Below the pieces are notes generated by a model. That model did not search any database and was not told the DNA's origin. It was given only the letters and a program-made list of their open reading frames with translations. Positions 1 to 8,927 of a DNA stretch of 64,000 nt are shown piece by piece. The DNA lies in contig NZ_JAJEQM010000002.1 of the NCBI RefSeq assembly GCF_020687385.1, forward strand, positions 225,100 to 289,099, given 5' to 3'. The number at the start of each line of letters is the position of its first letter. Within the stretch, counting starts at the first letter, position 1. The position numbers and the translations under genes were made by a program. This DNA is from Hominilimicola fabiformis. Its GTDB lineage: Bacteria; Bacillota; Clostridia; UBA1381.

Positions 1-1
1 A

Positions 2-79
2 TGTATAGGACAGATTTGCGGTTTGGGATTTAAGGGGTATGAACTTGCATTGGAGGCATTGGTATGCAGAGCAGAATAG
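2..79 (+). CDS. aroQ: 3' end of type II 3-dehydroquinate dehydratase (partial)
   Basis: Only the last 25 codons are in the window. The translated tail contains GQICGLGFKGYELALEAL, which matches the conserved C-terminal pattern of type II dehydroquinases (GQI-x-G-x-G, then GY-x-LAL-x-AL). This family dehydrates 3-dehydroquinate to 3-dehydroshikimate in the shikimate pathway. The stop codon at 77-79 overlaps the next gene's start by 16 nt, which implies translational coupling. The order aroQ then Xaa-Pro peptidase is common in Firmicutes (yqhS-yqhT in Bacillus) and supports the call. The reading comes from a short fragment, so it rests on motif and neighbourhood. Confidence 0.75.
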   Translation, partial: CIGQICGLGFKGYELALEALVCRAE

Positions 80-1116
80 ATAAACTGTGCGAAAAAATGC
101 ACGATAACGAGGCGGTTTTTATATCAAGCTATCCGAATATATTTTATTACAGCGGTTTCACGTCAGAGGACGCATATTTGCTTATTTCGCACAGTGGCAA
201 GTATATTATCACAGATTCGCGATACACAATACAGGCGCGTGAGCAAGCAAAAGGCTTTGAAGTGATTGATATTGCAAAAGGTTTTGAAAAAATATTTTCA
301 AGAATAGACGAAAAATATATAGGTTTTGAAGAATCATATATGAGCGTCGGAGAAAATAAGCGAATAAGAGCAAAACTAAAAGACGGACAAGATTTTGTTG
401 AAATGCAAAATCTTATAAACAAACCGCGAGAAATAAAAGACGAATGCGAAATTAAAAAAATTGCAGAAGCCGAAAAAATTGGAGATATGGCATTTGAATA
501 TGTTTTAGGCAGAATTAAAGAGGGAGTAACCGAAAGAGAAATAGCACTTGATTTGGAGTTCTTTATGAAAAAACAAGGTGCGACTGCATTGTCGTTTGAC
601 ACTATTTCCGCATCGGGTATTCGTTCGGCAATGCCGCACGGCATAGCTACCGATAAAAAAATCGAAAACGGAGATTTTCTTACTTTGGATTTCGGCTGTG
701 TTTTCGAGGGTTACTGTTCGGATATGACAAGAACAGTAGTTGTCGGCAAAGCGAATGATAAACAAAAAGAAATTTACAATACAGTTTTAAAAGCACAAAC
801 CACTGCAATAGACGCAATTAAAGCAGGTATGAAGTGCAGTGAAGTGGACGGAGTGGCACGAAAGATTATAACCGACGCAGGTTACGGTGAGAACTTCGGT
901 CACAGTCTTGGACACAGTGTCGGTATTGAAATTCACGAAAATCCGTCATTTTCACCTAAAAACAATGCTGTTGTGCAAAACGGTAACGTAATTACGGTTG
1001 AACCGGGAATTTATATAGACGGTTTCGGCGGTGTAAGAATTGAAGATTTAATCGTTGTACAAAACGGTAAAGCGGTAAATCTGACATCATCACCGAAAGA
1101 ACTTATTGAAATTTAA
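64..1116 (+). CDS. M24 family Xaa-Pro aminopeptidase (YqhT/PepP-like)
   Basis: This 350-aa cytoplasmic metallopeptidase has the two-domain layout of prolidases and aminopeptidase P: a creatinase-type N-domain (about residues 1-125) and a pita-bread M24 catalytic domain. The expected dinuclear metal ligands are visible: LDFGCVFEGYCSDMTRT (two Asp), GHSLGHSVG (His), HENPSF and the late Glu residues in VEPGIYI and VRIEDL. Such enzymes release an N-terminal residue preceding proline and take part in peptide turnover. The start ATG lies 7 nt after GGAGG (52-56). In related genomes efp usually follows; here the next gene is spoIVB on the other strand. The family is certain, the exact peptide specificity is not. 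Confidence 0.9.
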   Translation: MQSRIDKLCEKMHDNEAVFISSYPNIFYYSGFTSEDAYLLISHSGKYIITDSRYTIQAREQAKGFEVIDIAKGFEKIFSRIDEKYIGFEESYMSVGENKRIRAKLKDGQDFVEMQNLINKPREIKDECEIKKIAEAEKIGDMAFEYVLGRIKEGVTEREIALDLEFFMKKQGATALSFDTISASGIRSAMPHGIATDKKIENGDFLTLDFGCVFEGYCSDMTRTVVVGKANDKQKEIYNTVLKAQTTAIDAIKAGMKCSEVDGVARKIITDAGYGENFGHSLGHSVGIEIHENPSFSPKNNAVVQNGNVITVEPGIYIDGFGGVRIEDLIVVQNGKAVNLTSSPKELIEI

Positions 1117-1123
1117 TACAGCT

Positions 1124-1160
1124 CAAAAATCACATCAATTTTGATGTGATTTTTGATTTT
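1124..1160 (+). terminator. Rho-independent terminator after the M24 peptidase
   Basis: A 15-bp perfect stem (CAAAAATCACATCAA at 1124-1138, complement at 1141-1155) with a tiny loop is followed by a T-rich stretch. It sits between two convergent genes and, because its arms are A/T-flanked on both sides, could also stop transcription of spoIVB arriving from the right. Confidence 0.85.
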
Positions 1161-1161
1161 T

Positions 1162-2145
1162 TTAATCTATGGTGTTAGTCATGTCAATCATATTTTCAGC
1201 AAGAGTACCATATCCTTTTGTGGGATTGTTTACAAATACATGAGTTACCGCACCTATAAGCATACCGTTTTGTATAATCGGCGAGCCGCTCATACCCTGA
1301 ACAATTCCGCCTGTGCAGTCGATTAAACGAGGGTCGGTAATTTCAATAATCAATCCTTTGTCGGAATCGTTTGTGATTTTGTTTATTTTTATCGAGTATT
1401 TTTCCGTTTTTTGCCCTATAACGTCTGAAAGTATATACGCGTCACTTTCGCCTATCTGTTCCTTTGCGGCAACGGGTATGGTATTATCAGAGGAAAATTC
1501 ATCGCAAGACATATTTCCGTAAATACCTATTTGTGAATTTATACTGATATTACCTATTGTATTACCGTCAAACGCACCGTTAATTTCTCCGGGATGACCT
1601 TTTGAACTTTTTGATACAGATAAAATATCGCAATTAAGAATATTTCCTGATTTAACGGATAAAATATTACCTGTATCAATATCGTTTATTCCGTGACCGA
1701 GTGCGGCAAAGCTGTTGTTTTGGGGATTGTAATAAGTCACAGTACCGATTCCGGCGGTACTGTCACGCACCCAAAGACCTAAACGGTATATATTGTCTTC
1801 CGATAAAACGGGAACGGCATTAATCAAAATATCTTGATTATCCCGCTTTATTGAAAGTGCCACACCGCTTGGATTTTCATTTACGGTCTTTGAAAATTCT
1901 TCTGTACTGTTGATGAGTTGATTATTTATTTTTTCTATTCTGTCATTTATCTTTATACCGTATTTTTTTGAAACATTTTCACCGTTTACTTCCGATGTCC
2001 CGACAACGAGCAAGCCGTCGGTATATATCTTTACGCCTACCGCTTTACCGATAGGAACGACTTTGATTTCATCGGCATAAACGCTTGTGAAAATACACAA
2101 ATTTAAAAGAAGAAAAACTACTATTTTACAGGAAACTTTTTTCAA
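1162..2145 (-). CDS. spoIVB: SpoIVB-type S55 serine peptidase
   Basis: SpoIVB is a secreted PDZ-serine peptidase. In sporulation it is made in the forespore and cleaves SpoIVFA to release the SpoIVFB protease that activates sigma-K. The protein shows an N-terminal signal/anchor (KKVSCKIVVFLLLNLCIF), a PDZ-like domain (IKINDRIEKINNQLI), and the S55 catalytic segments LGHGINDIDTG (His) and QGMSGSPIIQNG (Ser). I place the start at the TTG at 2145 (327 aa), 8 nt or so after AAAGGCGG, because it begins the signal peptide with Lys-Lys. An in-frame GTG at 2190 would add 15 residues and lacks a clear binding site. Its partner family SpoIVFB occurs at 56143 in this window, which supports a spore-forming host. 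Confidence 0.88.
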   Translation of the reverse strand: MKKVSCKIVVFLLLNLCIFTSVYADEIKVVPIGKAVGVKIYTDGLLVVGTSEVNGENVSKKYGIKINDRIEKINNQLINSTEEFSKTVNENPSGVALSIKRDNQDILINAVPVLSEDNIYRLGLWVRDSTAGIGTVTYYNPQNNSFAALGHGINDIDTGNILSVKSGNILNCDILSVSKSSKGHPGEINGAFDGNTIGNISINSQIGIYGNMSCDEFSSDNTIPVAAKEQIGESDAYILSDVIGQKTEKYSIKINKITNDSDKGLIIEITDPRLIDCTGGIVQGMSGSPIIQNGMLIGAVTHVFVNNPTKGYGTLAENMIDMTNTID

Positions 2146-2231
2146 ATTATTCACCGCCTTTCTACACTTAAATTTGCCGAAATTCGACACGTTTATACTG
2201 AAAAACTTATTGAAGAAATGGTTTTAAAAGT

Positions 2232-2260
2232 TTGTGTTTTTTCTGAATATGTGGTATAAT
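2232..2260 (+). promoter_or_regulatory. Probable sigma-A promoter of pcrA
   Basis: TTGTGT (2232-2237), a 17-bp spacer and TATAAT (2255-2260) form a good vegetative promoter about 130 bp upstream of the pcrA start. The transcript would carry a long structured leader. Confidence 0.65.
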
Positions 2261-2267
2261 AACCTCA

Positions 2268-2360
2268 CGAAACATACAAAAAATCAAAGATTTTTATGTT
2301 TCGGAGAACATTGTATCATAATACTGCGGCGACATTCAGCCGCCTTCGTTGTTATGATAT
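2268..2360 (+). promoter_or_regulatory. Structured 5' leader of pcrA (two stem-loops)
   Basis: Two hairpins follow the promoter. The first pairs CGAAACATA (2268-2276) with TATGTTTCG (2295-2303) and has an inner AAAAATC/GATTTTT stem. The second pairs TATCATAA (about 2312-2319) with TTATGATA (about 2352-2359) and encloses GCGGC/GCCGC. The second ends about 20 nt before the ribosome binding site. I do not recognise a known riboswitch class here. Confidence 0.45.
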
Positions 2361-2393
2361 AATAAAATGAAAACGATTTTAGGAGAACATTTG

Positions 2394-4613
2394 ATGAATA
2401 ATATGTTAGATAAACTTAACGAAAGGCAAAAAGAGGCTGTATTGGCAACGGAAGGTCCTGTTCTTGTGCTTGCAGGTGCGGGAAGCGGAAAAACAACGGT
2501 GCTTGTAAACAGAATTGCATATATGATTTCCGAAAAACATATACGTCCTTGGAATATTTTAGCGATAACTTTTACAAACAAAGCCGCAAGAGAAATGAAA
2601 GACCGTATTGAAAGACTTTTGGGTGATACCGCAAAAGATATGTGGATTGGTACATTTCACTCGGTTTGCGTCAGAATTTTGCGTAGTTGTATTGATTTGC
2701 TTGGTTACAGCCGTGATTTTGTAATTTACGATACAGCAGATACAAAGACTGTTATGAAAGAATGTCTAAGAGAACTTGACATTGACGAAAAAAGTTTTCC
2801 TGTCAGAAACGTGTTGTCTATAATAAGTAACGCAAAAAATGACTTGATGGATGCGGCAACTTTTGAAAATGTTTACAAAAGCGATTATCGTATGAGCATA
2901 ATCGCAAAAATATATTACAGATACCAAACAAAACTGAGAAAAAACAATGCAGTCGATTTTGACGATATTATTTTGAATACAGTTAAGATTTTAAGTGAAA
3001 ATCCCGATGTATTGTCAAAATATCAAGATAAGTTTCAGTACATACTTGTTGATGAGTATCAGGATACGAACAATTCGCAGTATCTTCTTATAAATCTTCT
3101 TGCACAGGCAAACAGAAATCTTTGCGTTGTCGGTGATGACGACCAAAGTATTTATAAATTCAGAGGTGCAAATATCGGAAATATTCTTAATTTTGAAGAT
3201 GATTACTCTGATGTACAAAAGATAACGCTTGACCAAAATTACCGTTCAACGCAAAATATCCTTGATGCCGCAAACAGCGTTATATCTAACAATAAGGGTA
3301 GAATGGGTAAATCGTTGTGGACGTCAAACGGTGACGGAAACAAAGTTTTTGTATACACGGGTACAAACGAATATGACGAGGCAAGATATATTGCACGTCA
3401 GATAAAAAAGCATTTCGATGAACAAGGTTCATTTTCGGATTGTGCGATACTGTACAGAACAAATGCACAGTCGCGTGTAATAGAAGAAATGCTTATGCGT
3501 GAGTCTGTTCCGTACAAAGTCCTTTCGGGACTTCGATTCTATGATCGTAAGGAAATTAAGGATATAATTGCATATTTGAGAGTTGTATATAATCCGAATG
3601 ATGATGTAAGTCTGGCAAGAATTATCAATGAGCCGAAAAGAAAAATCGGTAACGCAACGCTTGAAAAAGCGAGAAATATTGCACGTGAAAAGGAAACAAG
3701 TCTTTATGATGTTATTTCTCACGCGGACGATTACCCTGAATTTAAAACGGCTATAAAAAAATTACTTAGTTTTTCGGAAATAATACAATCACTTATCAAA
3801 CTTAAAGATACCGTTACGATTGAAGATCTTACGGGAAGAATATTGAATGATACAGGATATATGCCGGCACTTGTAATGGAAGATACAACGGAAAGTAAGA
3901 CAAGAATAGAAAACTTGGGCGAATTTATTTCTGTTATTACCGAGTTTGAGAAGAATGAAGAAACGGGGAATACACTGGGTGAATTTTTGGAAAATATAAG
4001 TCTTGTTTCGGATATAGACGGATATGACGAAAATGAGGACAGTGCGGTACTTATGACTATTCACAGTGCAAAAGGTCTTGAATTCCCGATTGTATTCTTG
4101 AGCGGTCTTGAAGAAGGATTGTTCCCGGGAATGCGCTCAATGGAATCGGACGATGATATAGAAGAAGAAAGACGTCTTTGCTATGTTGCGATAACGAGAG
4201 CGAAAGAACAGCTTTATATCACCAAAACGATAAGCAGAACTATTCACGGTAAAACAATGCCGACAACCGCGTCAAGATTTTTCAGGGAAATACCTGTTGA
4301 ATATCTTGAGGACAAGACAACGCTGCAACCGAAAGTTGCAAAGGTAATGCAAGACTTAGGAGTGCGTAATGCGTCTGCACCGAAAAAAGAAGTTTATATG
4401 ACAAAAGGGTTTGGCAGCAGTGTAAAATCAAGTGGTTCAACCGACTATTCTAAATTCAAAGCCGGTGATGCCGTTGAACACAGAACATTCGGACGCGGAG
4501 AAATTCTGAAAGCCACTCCTTGCGGAAATGACTGTATTCTTGAAATTCAATTTGAAAGTATCGGTTTTAAACGCCTTATGGCGGCATTTGCAAAGGTGAA
4601 AAAGATTAATTAA
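2394..4613 (+). CDS. pcrA: UvrD/PcrA superfamily 1 DNA helicase
   Basis: This 739-aa ATP-dependent 3'-5' DNA helicase belongs to the PcrA/UvrD group used in repair and in clearing replication roadblocks. Motifs appear in order: Q-motif LNERQKEAV, Walker A AGAGSGKTTVL, motif Ia ITFTNKAAREM, DEYQDTN (Walker B), GDDDQSIYKFRGA (motif III), QNYRS (IV), HSAKGLEFP (V) and YVAITRAKEQLY (VI). The C-terminal FKAGDAVEHRTFGRGEIL resembles the RNA-polymerase-binding Tudor domain of PcrA. The start at 2394 lies 8 nt after AGGAG (2381-2385); an upstream in-frame ATG at 2367 lacks a site. It is monocistronic with its own promoter and leader. Confidence 0.95.
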   Translation: MNNMLDKLNERQKEAVLATEGPVLVLAGAGSGKTTVLVNRIAYMISEKHIRPWNILAITFTNKAAREMKDRIERLLGDTAKDMWIGTFHSVCVRILRSCIDLLGYSRDFVIYDTADTKTVMKECLRELDIDEKSFPVRNVLSIISNAKNDLMDAATFENVYKSDYRMSIIAKIYYRYQTKLRKNNAVDFDDIILNTVKILSENPDVLSKYQDKFQYILVDEYQDTNNSQYLLINLLAQANRNLCVVGDDDQSIYKFRGANIGNILNFEDDYSDVQKITLDQNYRSTQNILDAANSVISNNKGRMGKSLWTSNGDGNKVFVYTGTNEYDEARYIARQIKKHFDEQGSFSDCAILYRTNAQSRVIEEMLMRESVPYKVLSGLRFYDRKEIKDIIAYLRVVYNPNDDVSLARIINEPKRKIGNATLEKARNIAREKETSLYDVISHADDYPEFKTAIKKLLSFSEIIQSLIKLKDTVTIEDLTGRILNDTGYMPALVMEDTTESKTRIENLGEFISVITEFEKNEETGNTLGEFLENISLVSDIDGYDENEDSAVLMTIHSAKGLEFPIVFLSGLEEGLFPGMRSMESDDDIEEERRLCYVAITRAKEQLYITKTISRTIHGKTMPTTASRFFREIPVEYLEDKTTLQPKVAKVMQDLGVRNASAPKKEVYMTKGFGSSVKSSGSTDYSKFKAGDAVEHRTFGRGEILKATPCGNDCILEIQFESIGFKRLMAAFAKVKKIN

Positions 4614-4617
4614 TAGA

Positions 4618-4675
4618 GAGCCTGTCGACAAAATGTCGACAGCTCCAAAAATCACATCATGCTGATGTAATTTTT
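4618..4675 (+). terminator. Tandem hairpins after pcrA
   Basis: CTGTCGAC (4622-4629) pairs with GTCGACAG (4635-4642). A second hairpin, CAAAAATCACATCA against TGATGTAATTTTTG, follows and closely resembles the terminator at 1124-1160. The second, with its T-run, is the likely stop signal. Confidence 0.6.
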
Positions 4676-4679
4676 GAGT

Positions 4680-4896
4680 ATTTTCAGAGAAAAATCTAAA
4701 GTTCCTCCAAAGTCGAAACTTTAGATTTTAAGCCATTTCTGCCGCGCATGTCGCCAGAAATGATTGAAACTTGAGGTTAGCTTTTTCAGTAGTTTTGCCT
4801 ACGGCAAAACCGCTCTGCGAGCGTTGGATGTCTTTCCGATACGCCATCAAACTCCCCAAAATAAAGCAGACAAAGCCGTAAAGGTTTTGTCTATAA
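4680..4896. repeat. Palindrome-rich extragenic segment
   Basis: No gene is seen here. The stretch is a chain of short inverted repeats: AAATCTAAAGT...ACTTTAGATTT (about 4693-4730), ATTTCTG...CAGAAAT, GTTTTGCC-TAC-GGCAAAAC, CGCTC-TG-CGAGCG, and GACAAAGCC...GGTTTTGTC near 4870-4892. The last of these can act as terminator for the LysR gene on the minus strand. The arrangement looks like a composite repetitive element or a decayed small mobile element; I cannot name a family. Confidence 0.45.
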
Positions 4897-5772
4897 TCAA
4901 TTAATGTTGATAAGCCTTAAAATATTATCATTAAACGGCTGAATATTTTGATTATATAAAAAGCCTGTTTCGCGTGGCGGTATTGCATTAGGCAGATTTA
5001 TTTCGATAAGTGAGCCGTTAGATAATTCGTTTTTTACAAACTGCTTTACCACACAAGAAACACCTATGCCGATTTTGGCAAATTCAATAAGCATATCCAT
5101 ATCGTTCACTTCAAGGATATGCGTAGGATTGATATTGTTTTCGGCATAGTAGTTGTTAATATGCATACGGGAAACGTTGTCTTTGTTTAAAAGCATAATA
5201 TTGCCACGTTCAAAAATTTCAAAACCGTTGCAGTTAAGACGTTTCAAGTATGACGGAGTACAGACGAATGTGTCCTGTATTGCACCGAGCGGATAATATT
5301 CAAGACCGCTGATGTTGTCGGGCTTTGCCATAAGCGCAACGTCGATTTTACACTCTTCAAGCATTTTATGTGCATTTGCAGATGATGTACAAGTTATGGA
5401 AACATCGGTGAAAGGATATTTTTCGGTGAATTTTTGAAGATAGGGCATAAGCAGGTACTTGCAAAGCACATTACTTGCGGCAATGCGAAGTCTGCCGTTG
5501 TTTTCAAGGTGCTTTAAATTGCTTTCGGTATCGGAGAGCATATTTAATGCTTGTTTTACGCCGTCATAAAGAAGTCTGCCGTTTTCGGTCAGAACAACAC
5601 CTCTCGGTTTTCGTAAAAACAAAGTTGTTCCAAGACTTTCTTCAAGCTTTTTTATTGTCATACTTACAGCGGGCTGAGAAATATAAAGTTGCTCGGCAGA
5701 TTGAGAGATACTGCCGCACTCGGCAACACAAAGAAATACCTTGTATTTGGAAAGATTATCGTAGTTATACAT
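4897..5772 (-). CDS. LysR-family transcriptional regulator
   Basis: This 291-aa DNA-binding regulator has the N-terminal winged HTH of LysR proteins (residues about 5-65; LSKYKVFLCVAECGSISQSAEQLYISQPAVSMTIKKLE, shown here only as a span beginning LSKYKVF and ending IKKLE) and a C-terminal effector-binding domain. It is transcribed divergently from leuCDB, and the 128-bp gap holds a symmetric promoter/operator. By the usual LysR logic it probably controls leuCDB and itself in response to a leucine-pathway metabolite. That role is inferred from position only. Confidence 0.85.
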   Translation of the reverse strand: MYNYDNLSKYKVFLCVAECGSISQSAEQLYISQPAVSMTIKKLEESLGTTLFLRKPRGVVLTENGRLLYDGVKQALNMLSDTESNLKHLENNGRLRIAASNVLCKYLLMPYLQKFTEKYPFTDVSITCTSSANAHKMLEECKIDVALMAKPDNISGLEYYPLGAIQDTFVCTPSYLKRLNCNGFEIFERGNIMLLNKDNVSRMHINNYYAENNINPTHILEVNDMDMLIEFAKIGIGVSCVVKQFVKNELSNGSLIEINLPNAIPPRETGFLYNQNIQPFNDNILRLININ

Positions 5773-5821
5773 TTGACACCTCGTATAAGTTATTTTTATG
5801 TATAATATAAATTATATATAT

Positions 5822-5854
5822 TTGAATTATATCACTTGTTGTGCTATAATTCAA
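5822..5854. promoter_or_regulatory. Perfectly symmetric divergent promoter/operator lysR-leuC
   Basis: A 10-bp inverted repeat, TTGAATTATA (5822-5831) and TATAATTCAA (5845-5854), has a 13-bp spacer. On the plus strand it reads TTGAAT, 17 bp, TATAAT (5845-5850), facing leuC. On the minus strand the same arms read TTGAAT (5854-5849), 17 bp, TATAAT (5831-5826), facing the LysR gene. One sequence therefore supplies both promoters, and polymerase can occupy only one direction at a time. Confidence 0.75.
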
Positions 5855-5900
5855 TAGTAATAAAAGTAAAATAAACATTTCGGAAAGGAAGGTTTTTGTT

Positions 5901-7163
5901 ATGGGAATGACTATGACGCAAAAAATTCTTGCGAATGCCGCAGGAAAGGAAAGTGTTAAAGCCGGAGAACTTATTATGGCGAATTTAAACTTAGTTCTTG
6001 GCAACGACATAACAACTCCTGTTGCAATAGGAGAATTTGATAAGATAGGACTTGACGGAGTATTTGATAAAGCAAAAGTTGCTCTTGTTCCTGACCACTT
6101 TACACCGAATAAGGATATTAAGTCTGCTCAGCAGGCATTAAAGGTCAGAACTTTTGCAAAGGAGCAGGATATTGTAAACTATTTTGAAGTCGGCGAAGTC
6201 GGTATCGAGCACGCACTTCTTCCTGAAAAAGGCTTGGTAGTTGCAGGTGACGTTGTTATCGGAGCAGACTCACATACTTGTACATACGGTGCATTGGGTG
6301 CTTTTTCAACAGGTGTCGGCTCAACAGATATGGCAGCCGGTATGGCAACAGGTAAGGCTTGGTTCAAAGTTCCCGAGGCTATTAAAATTAACCTGACAGG
6401 TAAGCTTAACAAATACACAAGCGGTAAGGACCTTATTTTACATATAATCGGTATGATTGGTGTTGACGGTGCACTTTACAAGTCAATGGAATTTACAGGT
6501 GAGGGTATGCACACTCTTACTATGGACGACCGTTTCTCAATCGCAAATATGGCTATTGAAGCAGGTGCTAAAAACGGTATATTTGAAGTTGACGATTTGA
6601 CTGTTGAATATATGAAAGACCATTCTGATAAAGAATATACAGTATTTAAAGCTGATGATGACGCTGAATATGTACAGACAATAGACATCGACCTTGCAAC
6701 AGTTCCTCATACGGTTGCATTCCCTCACTTGCCTGAAAATGCAAGAACACCGGAAAACTGGGGCAATGTTGAAATTGACCAGGTTGTAATAGGTTCATGT
6801 ACAAACGGACGTATTTCGGATTTACGTCATGCGGCTGAAATTCTAAAGGGTAAGCACGTTAAAAAGGGTATAAGAGTTATCGTATTCCCTGCAACACAGG
6901 CAATTTACCTTGAAGCATTAAAAGACGGTACATTATCGACACTTGTTGAGGCAGGCTGTGTAATTTCGGCACCTACATGCGGACCGTGTCTTGGCGGTCA
7001 TATGGGTATTTTGGCAGAAGGCGAAAGATGTGTTTCTACAACAAACAGAAACTTTATCGGACGTATGGGACACGTTGACAGTGAAGTTTATCTTGCGAGT
7101 CCTGAAGTTGCGGCCGCAAGTGCTGTAACGGGTAAGATAACAGCACCTGAAGAAGTAATGTAA
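5901..7163 (+). CDS. leuC: 3-isopropylmalate dehydratase large subunit
   Basis: LeuC carries the [4Fe-4S] cluster and, with LeuD, isomerises 2-isopropylmalate to 3-isopropylmalate in leucine synthesis. The 420-aa length fits the shorter single-domain HacA/LeuC type rather than the longer enterobacterial form. Aconitase-family signatures are clear: [28 protein letters not shown] and the cluster segment [13 protein letters not shown], providing the three Cys ligands. AAGGAAGG precedes the ATG by about 8 nt. It leads a leuC-leuD-leuB operon; leuA is not in this window. The gap between the promoter and the start is too short for a T-box or leader-peptide attenuator. Confidence 0.93.
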   Translation: MGMTMTQKILANAAGKESVKAGELIMANLNLVLGNDITTPVAIGEFDKIGLDGVFDKAKVALVPDHFTPNKDIKSAQQALKVRTFAKEQDIVNYFEVGEVGIEHALLPEKGLVVAGDVVIGADSHTCTYGALGAFSTGVGSTDMAAGMATGKAWFKVPEAIKINLTGKLNKYTSGKDLILHIIGMIGVDGALYKSMEFTGEGMHTLTMDDRFSIANMAIEAGAKNGIFEVDDLTVEYMKDHSDKEYTVFKADDDAEYVQTIDIDLATVPHTVAFPHLPENARTPENWGNVEIDQVVIGSCTNGRISDLRHAAEILKGKHVKKGIRVIVFPATQAIYLEALKDGTLSTLVEAGCVISAPTCGPCLGGHMGILAEGERCVSTTNRNFIGRMGHVDSEVYLASPEVAAASAVTGKITAPEEVM

Positions 7164-7221
7164 AAAATAAACTTCACAACTTAAAATTGATTTTGAGTTG
7201 AGTTTGGAACGGAGGATTAAT

Positions 7222-7710
7222 ATGAAAGCAAACGGAAAAGTTATTAAATACGGAGATAACATTGATACAGACGTAATAATTCCGGCAAGATACCTTAACA
7301 CAACAGACCATAAGGAACTTGCGTCACACTGTATGGAAGATATAGATAAAGAATTTGTAAATAAAGTTAAAGACGGCGACATTATGGTCGGCGGTGCAAA
7401 CTTCGGCTGCGGTTCATCAAGAGAACACGCACCTATCGCTATAAAAGCAAGCGGTATTTCATGCGTAATCGCAAAGGATTTTGCAAGAATTTTCTATCGT
7501 AACGCTATTAATATCGGACTTCCTATTCTTGAATGTGCCGAGGCGTCAGAGGATATAGACGAGGGCAATGAAGTAGAAGTTGATTTCGATACAGGTGTTA
7601 TCACAAACAAGACAAAGAATAAGACTTATCAAGCAGTTGCATTTCCTGAATTTATGCAGGGCATTATCAATGCAGGCGGTTTGGTTGAGTACATAAAGAA
7701 AGGAATGTAA
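7222..7710 (+). CDS. leuD: 3-isopropylmalate dehydratase small subunit
   Basis: This 162-aa swivel-domain subunit completes the LeuC-LeuD isomerase. Conserved landmarks are [17 protein letters not shown] near the N-terminus and the [15 protein letters not shown] loop that closes over the substrate. I use the ATG at 7222, which follows GGAGG (7211-7215) by 6 nt; an in-frame GTG-type start at 7198 would add eight residues before the conserved sequence and has no site. It lies 58 nt after leuC and 4 nt before leuB, consistent with one operon. Confidence 0.93.
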   Translation: MKANGKVIKYGDNIDTDVIIPARYLNTTDHKELASHCMEDIDKEFVNKVKDGDIMVGGANFGCGSSREHAPIAIKASGISCVIAKDFARIFYRNAINIGLPILECAEASEDIDEGNEVEVDFDTGVITNKTKNKTYQAVAFPEFMQGIINAGGLVEYIKKGM

Positions 7711-7714
7711 TAAA

Positions 7715-8782
7715 ATGGCTGAATTTAATATTGCACTTATACCGGGTGACGGAATTGGTCCTGAAATCGTATCGGGTGCTGTTACAGTTCTTGACGCGGT
7801 AAGCAAAAAGTACGGACACAAATTTAATTATCAGGAAGTATATATGGGCGGTTGTGCCATAGATAAGTACGGCGTACCGCTTCCGCAGGAAACAGTTGAT
7901 ATTTGTAAAAAATCAGACAGTGTGCTTTTAGGTGCAGTCGGCGGTCCGAAGTGGGATTCACAACCGTCTGAAAACAGACCTGAAAAAGGACTTTTGGGTA
8001 TAAGAAAGGCTCTTGAATTATATTCAAATCTTCGTCCGTCAATCCTAAAGCCGCAGCTGAAGGACGCGTCACCGCTTAAAGACGAAAAGCTTGAAAAAGG
8101 ACTTAACGTAATGGTTGTCCGCGAACTTACAGGCGGTATTTACTTCGGTGAAAGAAAGAAAGCAGAGGACGGCTCATGGGCGTCGGATACAGAAAAGTAT
8201 TCAGTTGAAGAAATCAAGAGAATAGGTAAAATTGCATTTGAAACAGCTATGCTTAGAGATAAGAGAGTTGTATCTGTTGATAAGGCCAACGTACTTGAAT
8301 CTTCAAGACTTTGGAGAAAGACTATGATTGAGCTTTCGGCAGACTATCCCGAAGTTGAGCTTACTCATATGTATGTTGATAATGCAGCTATGCAGCTTGC
8401 AATTAATCCGGCACAATTTGACGTAATCGTTACATCAAATATATTCGGAGATATTCTTTCAGACCTTTCAAGTGCTATTGCAGGTTCAATCGGTATGTTG
8501 CCGTCAGCGTCACTTGGCGCAACAAAATGCGGTATGTACGAACCGATTCACGGCAGTGCTCCTGATATTGCAGGTATGGATATTGCAAACCCTATTGCAA
8601 CCATTGTTTCAGCCGCTATGATGCTTGAAATGTCATTCGGTCTTGTAGAAGAAGCAAAGGCAATAAATGACGCAGTAGATAAGGTACTTGACCAAAATTA
8701 CAGAACAACCGATATTATGTCAGACGGTATGAAAAAGGTTGGCTGTAAGGAAATGGCTAAACTTATTGCGGAAAATATATAA
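7715..8782 (+). CDS. leuB: 3-isopropylmalate dehydrogenase
   Basis: LeuB oxidatively decarboxylates 3-isopropylmalate to 2-oxoisocaproate with NAD+. The 355-aa protein shows the N-terminal nucleotide/substrate segment [10 protein letters not shown], the GAVGGPKWD loop, [13 protein letters not shown], the metal/substrate Asp region [16 protein letters not shown] and the C-terminal HGSAPDIAG adenine-binding motif. All are typical of the beta-decarboxylating dehydrogenase family, and length is normal. It closes the leuCDB operon and is followed by a strong terminator. Confidence 0.95.
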   Translation: MAEFNIALIPGDGIGPEIVSGAVTVLDAVSKKYGHKFNYQEVYMGGCAIDKYGVPLPQETVDICKKSDSVLLGAVGGPKWDSQPSENRPEKGLLGIRKALELYSNLRPSILKPQLKDASPLKDEKLEKGLNVMVVRELTGGIYFGERKKAEDGSWASDTEKYSVEEIKRIGKIAFETAMLRDKRVVSVDKANVLESSRLWRKTMIELSADYPEVELTHMYVDNAAMQLAINPAQFDVIVTSNIFGDILSDLSSAIAGSIGMLPSASLGATKCGMYEPIHGSAPDIAGMDIANPIATIVSAAMMLEMSFGLVEEAKAINDAVDKVLDQNYRTTDIMSDGMKKVGCKEMAKLIAENI

Positions 8783-8788
8783 TATGCT

Positions 8789-8820
8789 AACAAAAACACT
8801 CATAAAGAGTGTTTTTGTTG
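8789..8820 (+). terminator. Terminator of leuCDB
   Basis: The hairpin AACAAAAACACTC / GAGTGTTTTTGTT with a short loop lies seven nt after the leuB stop, with the T-run embedded in the 3' arm. Confidence 0.85.
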
Positions 8821-8846
8821 CTTTATGGCAAAGTTCTTTAATGATG

Positions 8847-8875
8847 TTGACTTGATATGAAGTTTGTGGTAGAAT
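8847..8875 (+). promoter_or_regulatory. Sigma-A promoter of the mazG-like/gdpP operon
   Basis: TTGACT (8847-8852), a 17-bp spacer and TAGAAT (8870-8875) precede the 8928 start by about 50 bp. Confidence 0.65.
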
Positions 8876-8927
8876 ATAGTATCAGATAGGACTACACAAA
8901 ATTAATTACATCATTGGAGGCATCATT

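Noticed and set aside
5855..5900. Possible T-box or leader-peptide attenuator before leuC
   Set aside because: Only about 40 nt lie between the promoter and the start codon, far too short for such a structure, and no leucine codon run is seen.
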